The position numbers and the translations under genes are program-made. 64,000 nucleotides of DNA from Leisingera methylohalidivorans DSM 14336 (GTDB lineage: Bacteria > Pseudomonadota > Alphaproteobacteria > Rhodobacterales > Rhodobacteraceae): contig NC_023135.1 of NCBI RefSeq assembly GCF_000511355.1, positions 1,824,371 through 1,888,370 of the forward strand, in the 5' to 3' direction. Below are positions 52,726 through 60,594 of this stretch, one piece after another. The notes below the pieces were generated by a model. The model was not told the DNA's origin. It searched no databases and saw nothing but the letters and a program-made list of their open reading frames with translations. Within the stretch, counting starts at the first letter, position 1, and the number at the start of each line of letters is the position of its first letter.

Positions 52726-53551
52726 TAATATCGCAGATAAACTCAGTGCACTGGCGCATCCGAACCGTCTGGCCCTGTTCCGCCTGCTGATGCGGCGCTA
52801 TCCGGATGCTGTTCCCGCTGGCGAGATTGCCTCAGCACTGAATTTCAAGCCCAACACGGCCTCTGTTTATCTGTCAGTTTTGAACCAGGCCGGACTGATC
52901 AACCAGCACCGGAGCGGCACCTCCCTGATGTACACCGCCGACCTGACTGGTTTGCGCGGCATGTTTGATGCCCTGCTGTCCGGGTGCTGCCAGAACCGAC
53001 CCGGTATCTGCAGCCCTGTCACGAGTGATGAACCGATCATGCCGACGGTTGAGCGCCCGTTGAACATTCTGTTCCTCTGCACTGGCAATTCCGCCCGGTC
53101 GCTGCTTGCCGAATCTATCCTGAACCAATCCGGCGAGGGTAAATTCCGCGCCTATTCAGCAGGCACCCGCCCTTCACCCGGACCGCGCCCGGAGGTGACC
53201 GCCCTGCTGCAGGCCAAAGGCCATGACACCAGCACGCTTTATCCCAAGGATCTGGGCGCGTTCTCAGCCCCGGAGGCACCAAAGATGGATTTCATCTTCA
53301 CCGTCTGCGACCACGCCGCCAACGAGGAATGTCCGGCCTGGCCAGGACAGCCGATGAGTGCCCATTGGGGGCTCGAGGATCCGGTCAAGGCGACAGGCAC
53401 AGATGCCGAACGGCGGCTGGCCTTCCAGCAGGCCTACGGGCTGCTGCGCACCCGGATCAAAGCTTTTGTGGCGCTGCCCTTTGAAACTCTCGACCGCCTG
53501 TCGCTTCAACATCAGCTTGACGATATCGGCCGCGTGAATTCATCCGACTAA
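52718..53551 (+). CDS. ArsR repressor fused to arsenate reductase
   Basis: A 277-residue fusion. Residues 1-100 are an ArsR-type winged helix (MEFNIADKLSALAHPNRLAL, ASALNFKPNTASVYLSVLNQ) with a candidate arsenic-sensing cysteine set SGCCQNRPGICSP near residues 88-100. Residues 114-277 are a low-molecular-weight phosphatase-type ArsC: the loop FLCTGNSARS (C-x4-N-x-A-R-S form), MDFIFTVCDHAANEECPAWP. The start lies inside the palindromic operator with no room for a Shine-Dalgarno, so the mRNA is probably leaderless. It heads arsR/C-arsC-aqpS. A dual sensor and enzyme, or a repressor that became fused. Confidence 0.88.
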   Translation: MEFNIADKLSALAHPNRLALFRLLMRRYPDAVPAGEIASALNFKPNTASVYLSVLNQAGLINQHRSGTSLMYTADLTGLRGMFDALLSGCCQNRPGICSPVTSDEPIMPTVERPLNILFLCTGNSARSLLAESILNQSGEGKFRAYSAGTRPSPGPRPEVTALLQAKGHDTSTLYPKDLGAFSAPEAPKMDFIFTVCDHAANEECPAWPGQPMSAHWGLEDPVKATGTDAERRLAFQQAYGLLRTRIKAFVALPFETLDRLSLQHQLDDIGRVNSSD

Positions 53552-53573
53552 CCCAATAAAACGGTCAACACCC

Positions 53574-54050
53574 ATGAACATTCTCGTCCTTTGCACGGGC
53601 AACTCTGCCCGCTCCATCCTGCTGGAATCGATTTTCAACAGCCTCGGCGCGGGCCGCACCCGTGCGTTTTCCGCTGGCTCCAAACCCACCGGCGAGGTGC
53701 ATCCGCAATCCCTGGCGCTGCTGGAAGAGCTTGGCCAAGATGCCGCCGGCGCCCGCTCCAAGAGCTGGGACGAGTTTGCCGCTGAAGGCGCGCCGGAAAT
53801 GGACATGGTGATCACCGTCTGCGCTTCGGCTGCTGGTGAAACCTGCCCGATTTGGCCCGGCACGCCGGTTCGCGCGCACTGGGGCGTCGCAGATCCGGCT
53901 GCCGCAGACCAGCCGGAATGGGACACAGCCTTCCGCGCCGCTTACATCACACTGGAACAGCGTGCCAAAGCGCTGCTGGATCTGCCATTTGAGACCATGA
54001 ACGCAACCGAACTGACGCAGCAGCTCAAACGGATTGGAGAGATCGTATGA
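53574..54050 (+). CDS. arsC: Arsenate reductase, LMW-phosphatase type
   Basis: A 158-residue ArsC of the low-molecular-weight tyrosine-phosphatase fold that reduces As(V) to As(III). LVLCTGNSARSILLESIFNS holds the catalytic P-loop cysteine; MDMVITVCASAAGETCPIWP holds the second and third cysteines used in the disulfide relay; the WGVADPAA segment is typical. It is a second ArsC beside the one fused to ArsR, so the operon carries two. 22 bases follow the fusion stop, and its own stop overlaps the aqpS start (ATGA). Confidence 0.92.
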   Translation: MNILVLCTGNSARSILLESIFNSLGAGRTRAFSAGSKPTGEVHPQSLALLEELGQDAAGARSKSWDEFAAEGAPEMDMVITVCASAAGETCPIWPGTPVRAHWGVADPAAADQPEWDTAFRAAYITLEQRAKALLDLPFETMNATELTQQLKRIGEIV

Positions 54051-54703
54051 CCGGGCAGAAACTGCTGGCCGAGGGGCTGGGCACGGCTATGCTGCTGATT
54101 GGCGTTGTCGGCTCCGGCATCATGGCTGAAAACCTGGCCGGCGGGAACGTGGCGCTGGCGCTGCTGGCCAATGCAATTGCCACCGGCTGCATGCTCTATG
54201 TAATCATCACCACGCTGGGGCCGGTTTCCGGTGCGCATTTCAATCCGGCGGTGACCCTCGCCTTTGCGTTGCGCGGCGACCATTCCTGGAGCGCGTCAGC
54301 ACCCTATATCGCGGTGCAGATCATTGGTGGCATCCTGGGGGTCTGGGCCTGCCACGTCATGTTTGATCTTGCAATTTTGCAAAGCTCCGAAACCATGCAC
54401 CGAACCGGAACGGCTCAGTGGTTGTCCGAAATCCTGGCCACTTTCGGCCTGCTGTTCGTAATTTTCGGCGGGCTGCGGTCGCGTCCCGATGCGGTGCCCG
54501 CGCTGGTCGGCCTCTATATCACCGGGGCTTACTGGTTCACCTCTTCCACCAGCTTTGCCAACCCGGCGGTGACCATTGCGCGCGGCTTCAGCGACACCTT
54601 TGCAGGCATCTATCCGGGCCATATTCCGATGTTCATTGCCATGCAGGTGATCGCGGTGGGCATTGGCCACATCACTCTGCCGCGGCTGTTTGCACGGGGC
54701 TGA
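54047..54703 (+). CDS. aqpS: Aquaglyceroporin, arsenite channel
   Basis: A 218-residue MIP-family channel with six spans and both NPA boxes (HFNPAVTLAF near residue 66, FANPAVTIARGF near 170). In an ars operon this is the AqpS type, which lets arsenite out down its gradient instead of an ArsB pump, as described for Sinorhizobium meliloti. The ATG overlaps the arsC stop. The usual ArsB or Acr3 and ArsH are absent here. Confidence 0.9.
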   Translation: MTGQKLLAEGLGTAMLLIGVVGSGIMAENLAGGNVALALLANAIATGCMLYVIITTLGPVSGAHFNPAVTLAFALRGDHSWSASAPYIAVQIIGGILGVWACHVMFDLAILQSSETMHRTGTAQWLSEILATFGLLFVIFGGLRSRPDAVPALVGLYITGAYWFTSSTSFANPAVTIARGFSDTFAGIYPGHIPMFIAMQVIAVGIGHITLPRLFARG

Positions 54704-54831
54704 TCACTGGCGGAATCTTGCTGATTGCGGCGGCCCCGGGCTGATGCCCCGCGGCCGCCGTTACACAAAGCTTGAAAAATGCTAGCATAAGGGTCCAACA
54801 ACCCAAATCCGTTTGTCAGGGAGGCCCCCCA

Positions 54832-55062
54832 ATGCCTGTACAGACAGCAGCTGCCAGCTGGATTGACAGGATGCCCCGCATCAAACAGCGCTTTCCGCAT
54901 CTGAAAGCCAGCAACGCGCCGTCACTTGTGGATGACCGGGACAGATTTGTTGCCTATCTGGCCCGCACCCATCACCTTACCTTGAACGAAGCCAGGGAGG
55001 AGGTGGACGACTTCCTCTATATCGAAAGCCTGCTGAGAGAACTGGACGGGCGGCCGCACTAG
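54832..55062 (+). CDS. Small hypothetical protein (76 aa)
   Basis: A 76-residue protein, MPVQTAAASWIDRMPRIKQR, then HLKASNAPSLVDDRDRFVAY and a helical acidic end EAREEVDDFLYIESLLRELD. AGGGAGG lies eight bases before the ATG, so it is probably expressed. No family known. It lies between the ars operon and the converging regulator gene. Confidence 0.65.
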   Translation: MPVQTAAASWIDRMPRIKQRFPHLKASNAPSLVDDRDRFVAYLARTHHLTLNEAREEVDDFLYIESLLRELDGRPH

Positions 55063-55091
55063 CAGCACAGCCCCTGTTTCAGGTCCCGCAA

Positions 55092-55715
55092 TCAAGCCAG
55101 CGACGTCACCCAAAGGATCATTGCATCTTCAGGGCTGACGGATATGACATTGTGCCCCATGGCCGCGTCGTAATAGGCGCTGTCACCGCGGCGCATTTCG
55201 ATCGGCTCATAAAACTCCGTATAAAGCTTGACCACCCCGGTCAGCACATACAGGAATTCCTCGCCATCATGGCGCACCCAGCCGTCAAATTCATCCAGCG
55301 ACCGTGCCCGCACCCGCGCCCTGTACGGCAGCATCTGCTTGCGCGACAGACCGTCCGCCAGCAGCTCGTGCTCATATGTCGCGGTGGCATGGGCTGACCC
55401 GTCACCCGATTTGGTCACCGTCATCCGCCCGTTCACCTGATCGCGCTGCGGCTGGGTAAACAGCTGCGGCACCGAGATCTGGAGGCCCACAGCCAGCTTC
55501 TTAAGCGCCTCATAAGTCGGTGACATCTGGCCATTTTCAATCTTGGACAGGGTCGAACGCGCCAGCCCGGCCTGATTGGCAGCATGCTCCAGTGTCCAAT
55601 CCCGCGCCTTGCGCAGTTCGCGCACGCGTGCCCCCAGGTCCAATGGCTCTGCTTCGTCATCTCCGCCGTTTGCACGGGCGATGGTAATCAGGGATTTCGG
55701 GTCACGGCCAGTCAT
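55092..55715 (-). CDS. XRE-type regulator with cupin domain
   Basis: A 207-residue protein. An N-terminal helix-turn-helix (LGARVRELRKARDWTLEHAA, NQAGLARSTLSKIENGQMSP) is joined to a C-terminal cupin (FDGWVRHDGEEFLYVLTGVV, YDAAMGHNVISVSPEDAMIL). Such XRE-cupin regulators sense small metabolites, for example acids or polyamines. The start at 55715 follows the ORF's best family match; a GTG two codons up is possible. It is divergent from the acyl-CoA ligase gene with 64 bases between, which it probably controls together with the following dsbA-like gene. Confidence 0.9.
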   Translation of the reverse strand: MTGRDPKSLITIARANGGDDEAEPLDLGARVRELRKARDWTLEHAANQAGLARSTLSKIENGQMSPTYEALKKLAVGLQISVPQLFTQPQRDQVNGRMTVTKSGDGSAHATATYEHELLADGLSRKQMLPYRARVRARSLDEFDGWVRHDGEEFLYVLTGVVKLYTEFYEPIEMRRGDSAYYDAAMGHNVISVSPEDAMILWVTSLA

Positions 55716-55779
55716 AGCCACTCTATAAGCCGCACCGGCGCAGCTTGCAACGCAGGACGGTGCGGGCTACCCAATTGCC

Positions 55780-57285
55780 ATGCTGTCTGTTTTTGATCAG
55801 GGGCCCTTTGCGCCCTGCCCCGCACCCTTTAATCTCGCGGCCCATGTGCTGCGCCATGCCCGGCGGCTGGCGGATAAACCCGCGCTGTCAGTTCTGCAAG
55901 GCGATGGCAGCGAAGTTTGGACATACGCCCGGCTTGAATCCGCCGTGCGCGGCACCGGGACCGGGCTTCTCAAGGCTGGGCTGAAACCCGGAGACATCGT
56001 GCTGATGCGGCTGGGGAACACGGTGGAGTTTCCAATTGCCTATCTCGGCGCCATTGCGGCCGGGCTGGTACCGGTTCCAACCTCAGCCCAGCTGACAGCG
56101 CCCGAAACCGCCCGGATGATCGCCGATCTGAACCCGGCTGCAGTTCTGCGCGACCCTGCTGTGGCTTGCGCGAGTCACCCGCTGCAAATCAGCAGCGCCA
56201 GCTTGCTGGAAATGCACCGGCTGCCTCCCTGTGATTACGCTTTTGGAGACCCGGAGCGGCTTGCCTATGTGGTCTACACCTCCGGCACCAGCGGAAATCC
56301 GCGCGCCGTCGCCCACGCACACCGGGCAGTTTGGGCGCGGCAGATGATGGTGGAGGGCTGGTACGGTCTGACAGCAGACGACCGGCTGCTGCATGCTGGC
56401 GCTTTCAACTGGACTTACACGCTGGGCACCGGCCTGCTGGACCCCTGGGCGGCGGGTGCAACCGCGCTGATCCCGCAGCCTGGGACCCCGCCAGCGGACC
56501 TGCCCGCACTGCTGCGCCGCCACCGGGCAACCCTCTTTGCCGCCGCCCCCGGCGTTTACCGGAAATTCCTGCACGCCGGCCCGCTCGAACTGCCGGACTT
56601 GCGGCATGGGCTTTGCGCTGGTGAAAAGCTTTCCCGCCATCTTCACGCAGCCTGGGAGACCGCAACAGGTTGCGGGTTGTTCGAGGCTTTCGGCATGTCG
56701 GAATGTTCCACTTTCATTTCTTCTTCGCCGTCCTGCCCTGCACAGGACGGAGCGCTCGGGCAGCCGCAACCCGGCCGCAGAACCGCCATACTGGGCAGCG
56801 GCGGACCGGTTCCGATGGGGGAGGAAGGCACCATCGCAATCCACCGCTCGGACCCGGGGCTGATGCTCGGCTATCTGAATGCGCCTGAAGAAACTGCTGC
56901 CCGCTATCAGGGGGATTGGTTCCTGACCGGTGATCAGGGCACAATGTCTGAGAACGGCCAGATCCGCTACCTGGGCCGTGCAGACGACATGATGAACGCC
57001 GGCGGCTACCGGGTTTCGCCGATCGAAGTTGAAACCGCGCTCGCCGCCCATCCCGGCATCACCCAGGCCGGTGCCGCAGCGGTTGAGGTAAAGCCGGACA
57101 CCTATGTCATCGCGGCCTTCTATACCGGTCCCGAAGAGTTGATCCCGGAACAGCTGCAGGCCTTTGCATCCCAGCGCCTGGCCCGTTACAAGCAGCCCCG
57201 CGCTTATGTCCACCTCGATGCCCTGCCTATGGGTGCCAATGGCAAACTGCTGCGCCGCGCCCTGCCCGCCCTGTTCAAAGGATGA
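55780..57285 (+). CDS. AMP-dependent acyl-CoA synthetase
   Basis: A 501-residue ANL-superfamily ligase. The ATP motif is VVYTSGTSGNPRAVAHAH, the adenylate region FEAFGMSEC, the hinge and C-terminal domain WFLTGDQGTMSENGQIRYLG with GRADDMMNAGGYRVSPIEVE, and the C-terminal lysine region GANGKLLRRAL. It adenylates a carboxylic acid and transfers it to CoA. Similarity in length and motifs is to benzoate-type ligases, but the acid is unknown. Its stop overlaps the next gene's ATG. Divergent from the XRE-cupin regulator. Confidence 0.92.
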   Translation: MLSVFDQGPFAPCPAPFNLAAHVLRHARRLADKPALSVLQGDGSEVWTYARLESAVRGTGTGLLKAGLKPGDIVLMRLGNTVEFPIAYLGAIAAGLVPVPTSAQLTAPETARMIADLNPAAVLRDPAVACASHPLQISSASLLEMHRLPPCDYAFGDPERLAYVVYTSGTSGNPRAVAHAHRAVWARQMMVEGWYGLTADDRLLHAGAFNWTYTLGTGLLDPWAAGATALIPQPGTPPADLPALLRRHRATLFAAAPGVYRKFLHAGPLELPDLRHGLCAGEKLSRHLHAAWETATGCGLFEAFGMSECSTFISSSPSCPAQDGALGQPQPGRRTAILGSGGPVPMGEEGTIAIHRSDPGLMLGYLNAPEETAARYQGDWFLTGDQGTMSENGQIRYLGRADDMMNAGGYRVSPIEVETALAAHPGITQAGAAAVEVKPDTYVIAAFYTGPEELIPEQLQAFASQRLARYKQPRAYVHLDALPMGANGKLLRRALPALFKG

Positions 57286-57947
57286 CCCAAATGACCGACG
57301 TCAAACTCGACATCCTGTCGGACCCGATCTGCCCATGGTGCTATATCGGTAAGACCCATCTGGACAAGGCACTGGCCGAAGTGCCCGATCATCCCTTTAT
57401 CATCGAATGGCACCCTTTCCAGCTGAACCCGGATATGCCGCGTGAAGGCATGGACCGGCGCGACTACCTGGAGCGTAAATTCGGCGGCAAGGACGGCGCG
57501 GTGAAGGCTTATGCGCCAGTGGTGGAACACGCCGAAAAGGCCGGCCTCGCCATCAATTTCGAGGCGATGACGCGCACCCCTAACACGCTGGATGCGCACC
57601 GGCTGATCCATTGGGCCGGGATCGAGGGCAAGCAGACGCAGGTGGTGGACGCCCTGTTCAGAGCTTATTTCATTGACGCGAAGGACATCGGAGACCACGC
57701 GGTTCTGACGGAAATCGCAAGCGGGGTTGGAATGGAGGCTGACGTCACCGCGCGCCTGCTCCTAGGCGACAGCGATGTGCAGACCATCCAGAACCGCGAC
57801 GCCCACTCCCGTAAAATGGGGGTAAGTTCGGTGCCGACGTTTATTGTTGCAAGCCAGCACGCCGTGCCCGGCGCCCAGCCGCCGGAGCTGTGGAAACAAG
57901 TGATTGAGGACATCCTGCAGCAGCAGAAGGCCGCAGAGGCCGAATAA
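57282..57947 (+). CDS. DsbA-family (FrnE-type) oxidoreductase
   Basis: A 221-residue thioredoxin-fold protein with the active motif CPWC in LDILSDPICPWCYIGKTHLD, and the family end GVSSVPTFIVASQHAVPGAQ. No signal peptide, so it acts in the cytosol, like FrnE or HCCA-isomerase relatives. The ATG overlaps the ligase stop (ATGA), so they form one operon. The FrnE-type is known to reduce or isomerise disulfides; substrate here unknown. Confidence 0.9.
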   Translation: MTQMTDVKLDILSDPICPWCYIGKTHLDKALAEVPDHPFIIEWHPFQLNPDMPREGMDRRDYLERKFGGKDGAVKAYAPVVEHAEKAGLAINFEAMTRTPNTLDAHRLIHWAGIEGKQTQVVDALFRAYFIDAKDIGDHAVLTEIASGVGMEADVTARLLLGDSDVQTIQNRDAHSRKMGVSSVPTFIVASQHAVPGAQPPELWKQVIEDILQQQKAAEAE

Positions 57948-58098
57948 CCTCACGGAAACTACTTAGCATCGCAACAATGCACAATTTCCTGTGCAGCCGG
58001 GCGCTGGTCCGGCTCATGGATTCGTGCTACCGGAACCGGACAGCTCCCGGACCGGCCTTGATCCCCGGAACCTTCTGAAGAGCTGTTAGAGGATTCAA

Positions 58099-59340
58099 AT
58101 GTCTCAGTCTCAGTCTCAGGTTCAATCTCCGGCCCATGGCATGGCCAAGGCTGAATTCATTGCGCTTATCGCGATGATGTTTGCCACCATTGCCTTTTCA
58201 ATCGACGCGATGCTGCCCGCGCTGCCCGAAATCGGCCAGGCGCTAAGCCCCGATGACAGCAACCGTGCCCAGCTGGTGCTGACCTCCTTTGTGCTGGGCA
58301 TGGGGATCGGCACGTTCTTTACCGGCCCGCTGTCCGATACCTTTGGCCGCAAGCAGGTCATTGCCGGCGGTGCAGCCCTGTATATCGTCGCAGCAGCCGT
58401 AGCCTGGCAGGCGCAATCATTGGAGCTGCTGCTGGCCTCCCGCGTCGTCATGGGGCTGGGTGCAGCCGGGCCGCGGGTGGTTGGCATTGCCATTGTGCGT
58501 GACCTTTATTCAGGCCGGGAAATGGCGCGGCTGATGTCGATTGCAATGATGATCTTCACGCTGGTTCCCGCCTTTGCGCCGATGCTGGGCGCAGGCATCA
58601 TCGCGTTTTCCAGCTGGCGCGGTATCTTTCTGGCCTTTGCCGTTTTCGCCATCCTCATCGTGATGTGGATGGGTCTGCGCCTCCCGGAAACGCTGGCACT
58701 GGAAAACCGCCGCCCCTTTCGTCTGCCGCTGCTTCTGAGCGCCGTGAAAGAGATGTTCGCCCATCCTGCCGTGCGCCTGTCGATCCTGGTGCAGACCCTT
58801 TGCCTCGGCATGCTGTTCACCATGCTGACAATGGTGCAGCAAGTCTATGACGTGATCTTTGACCGCGCCGGCAGCTTCCCCTTCTGGTTTGGATTTGTGG
58901 CCTTGATGGCAGGAACCGCCAGCCTGCTGAACGCAGCCATCGTTGTCCGCGTTGGCATGCGCAGGATCGTGACTTGGTCTTTGGCTGCGCAGGTCTGCAT
59001 TTCCGCCATCATGCTGATGCTCAGCGGCCAGGCGCTGCCGGAAACGCTGCTGTTTGGCCTGTTTGTCGCGTGGCAAACCAGCGTGTTCTTTCTGGCGGGC
59101 ACCACGCTTGGCAATCTCAACGCCATTGCGATGGAGCCGATGGGCCATATCGCCGGCATGGCGGCCTCGGTGATCGGTGCGATCTCCACTGTTCTTGCCG
59201 CCGCAATTGCCGCCCCCGTGGGCCTGTTGTTCGACGGTTCGCTGCTGCCGCTGGCCGCCGGGCTGCTGACAATGGCCGGCCTTGCGTTCCTGCTGATGCT
59301 GCAAATGGCACGGGCGGAGGCGCAATTGTCCGCCGAATAA
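58099..59340 (+). CDS. Bcr/CflA-family multidrug exporter
   Basis: A 413-residue major-facilitator protein with about twelve spans. The Bcr/CflA pattern is visible: SIDAMLPALPEIGQAL, FVLGMGIGTFFTGPLSDTFG RK (motif A) and RVVMGLGAAGPRVVGIAIVR (motif C-like). It would expel small drugs such as bicyclomycin or chloramphenicol by proton antiport. AGAGGA precedes the ATG. It follows the DsbA-like gene after 150 bases with no tight link. A repeated CAGTCT stretch gives the serine-glutamine N-terminus. Confidence 0.92.
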   Translation: MSQSQSQVQSPAHGMAKAEFIALIAMMFATIAFSIDAMLPALPEIGQALSPDDSNRAQLVLTSFVLGMGIGTFFTGPLSDTFGRKQVIAGGAALYIVAAAVAWQAQSLELLLASRVVMGLGAAGPRVVGIAIVRDLYSGREMARLMSIAMMIFTLVPAFAPMLGAGIIAFSSWRGIFLAFAVFAILIVMWMGLRLPETLALENRRPFRLPLLLSAVKEMFAHPAVRLSILVQTLCLGMLFTMLTMVQQVYDVIFDRAGSFPFWFGFVALMAGTASLLNAAIVVRVGMRRIVTWSLAAQVCISAIMLMLSGQALPETLLFGLFVAWQTSVFFLAGTTLGNLNAIAMEPMGHIAGMAASVIGAISTVLAAAIAAPVGLLFDGSLLPLAAGLLTMAGLAFLLMLQMARAEAQLSAE

Positions 59341-59689
59341 ATAACTCGTCCGGATGAACGCCCCTGCCTGACCTTTCCAGACACCGCGAGAGGTATATTC
59401 ATGGGTCACGATTAAAACCTCGGCAGCTGATCCTCGCCATCCAGGCGCGCTATCCCCTTCGAGACGCAATCGAGCACATGCACGCCTGAGACTACGCTTC
59501 CGCTGGCGCCATGCTCAAGCCTATGCCGCCTGCCGGGACCATTTGGATCTGCGCGCGGTCTATACCTAAAGCCTACTGAAGCTGAGGTCCTGGAAGATGC
59601 GGGATCCAAAGTCCGGCCAACCTGCCGGCGGGGCCGCGACCTGGGAAGGCTCAGGAAGTACTTAAATCGGCAATAAGCAACGCCTCAAA

Positions 59690-60378
59690 AACGATGCGGC
59701 ATCCCGGGAATCTGTATTGATGTTCATCTGATGGAGATGCCGCCCGCGCCTGAAGAGACCCTGAAGGCCGCCGATGTCCTGCGCGCACTGATGCCCGATG
59801 CAGGCCATCTGATACAGATGCCGCCCCATATTGACATGCTCCAAATTGATTTCCACAGCCTCGCGCACTGGAACCAAAAGGCGATTGAGGCGGATCAAAA
59901 GTTCGGCCAGCGCGAGGGCGTCCTCAATATATAGACAGGCTACCGCAAGCATAACTACAATTCCGCACTCTTCGGCGCGAATTTCTTGGTCAGATCGAAC
60001 CTGCCCTGCGGGCCAATCTATGTACTCTGCAAGCTACCCCGCCGGAAATGCTGCTGGTCCAAAGCCGGCCATCGCGGATTTCTTTGATGGGTAAATGGCT
60101 TTGCAGCCGCAGATTGTGGTTCGTTTGGCCGCTGGGACGAGGCCATGGCGCTGGAACCGCCCGACGACCTATCCCTGTATTGTATCTTGACTGCCAACAG
60201 CCATCACCCCCGCGCCATCGGATTTGCGGCAACGGGCCGCTTGTCAAGCGACGAAGCGGTTAATGAAATCACAACCAAAATGCTGCGCGGCGATATTGCG
60301 TACCGCAAAGGTAACTTTTTGGGCTGGATAGTACCCTGCCGCGCACGTCGATCCATCCGGACAATAGCCGGAGCCTGA
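59690..60378 (+). pseudogene. Remnant of a tetratricopeptide-repeat protein
   Basis: Fragments of a TPR protein appear in successive frames. CIDVHLMEMPPAPEETLKAA and LMPDAGHLIQMPPHIDMLQ are followed, after a stop at 59935, by GYRKHNYNSALFGANFL, then EAMALEPPDDLSLYCILTAN, AIGFAATGRL and KMLRGDIAYRKGNF. These are the usual blocks (HxxHLMEM-P-P-A, DAGHL-MP-HID, Y-HNYHF, AATGR, GEIAYRKGD-F) of a family common in roseobacters. Stops and shifts break it, and the N-terminal half is absent. 59341-59690 holds nothing recognisable. Confidence 0.75.
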
Positions 60379-60540
60379 GAGGCCTGCACTAATGCCGGAA
60401 GGTCCATTGCTAACATTTTAAAATCCGGCACTTAAAACAGAAAATTTATATAGCACTGGCCCGCTCAGACCAGGTGGTGGCTGCGTCCTGTTTCCGCACC
60501 CAGGCGGCCCATAAAGCCGGACAGCTGCTGCGGTTGACCA

Positions 60541-60560
60541 AAATTTCTTCGAAGAAATTT
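60541..60560. repeat. Perfect 20-bp palindrome after mfd
   Basis: AAATTTCTTC followed by its exact reverse complement. It lies 34 bases beyond the mfd stop on the minus strand and may be a weak terminator hairpin or an operator. Confidence 0.8.
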
Positions 60561-60594
60561 GCCAAGGAAAATTGATCCTCCTTGGTTCCAAGTA

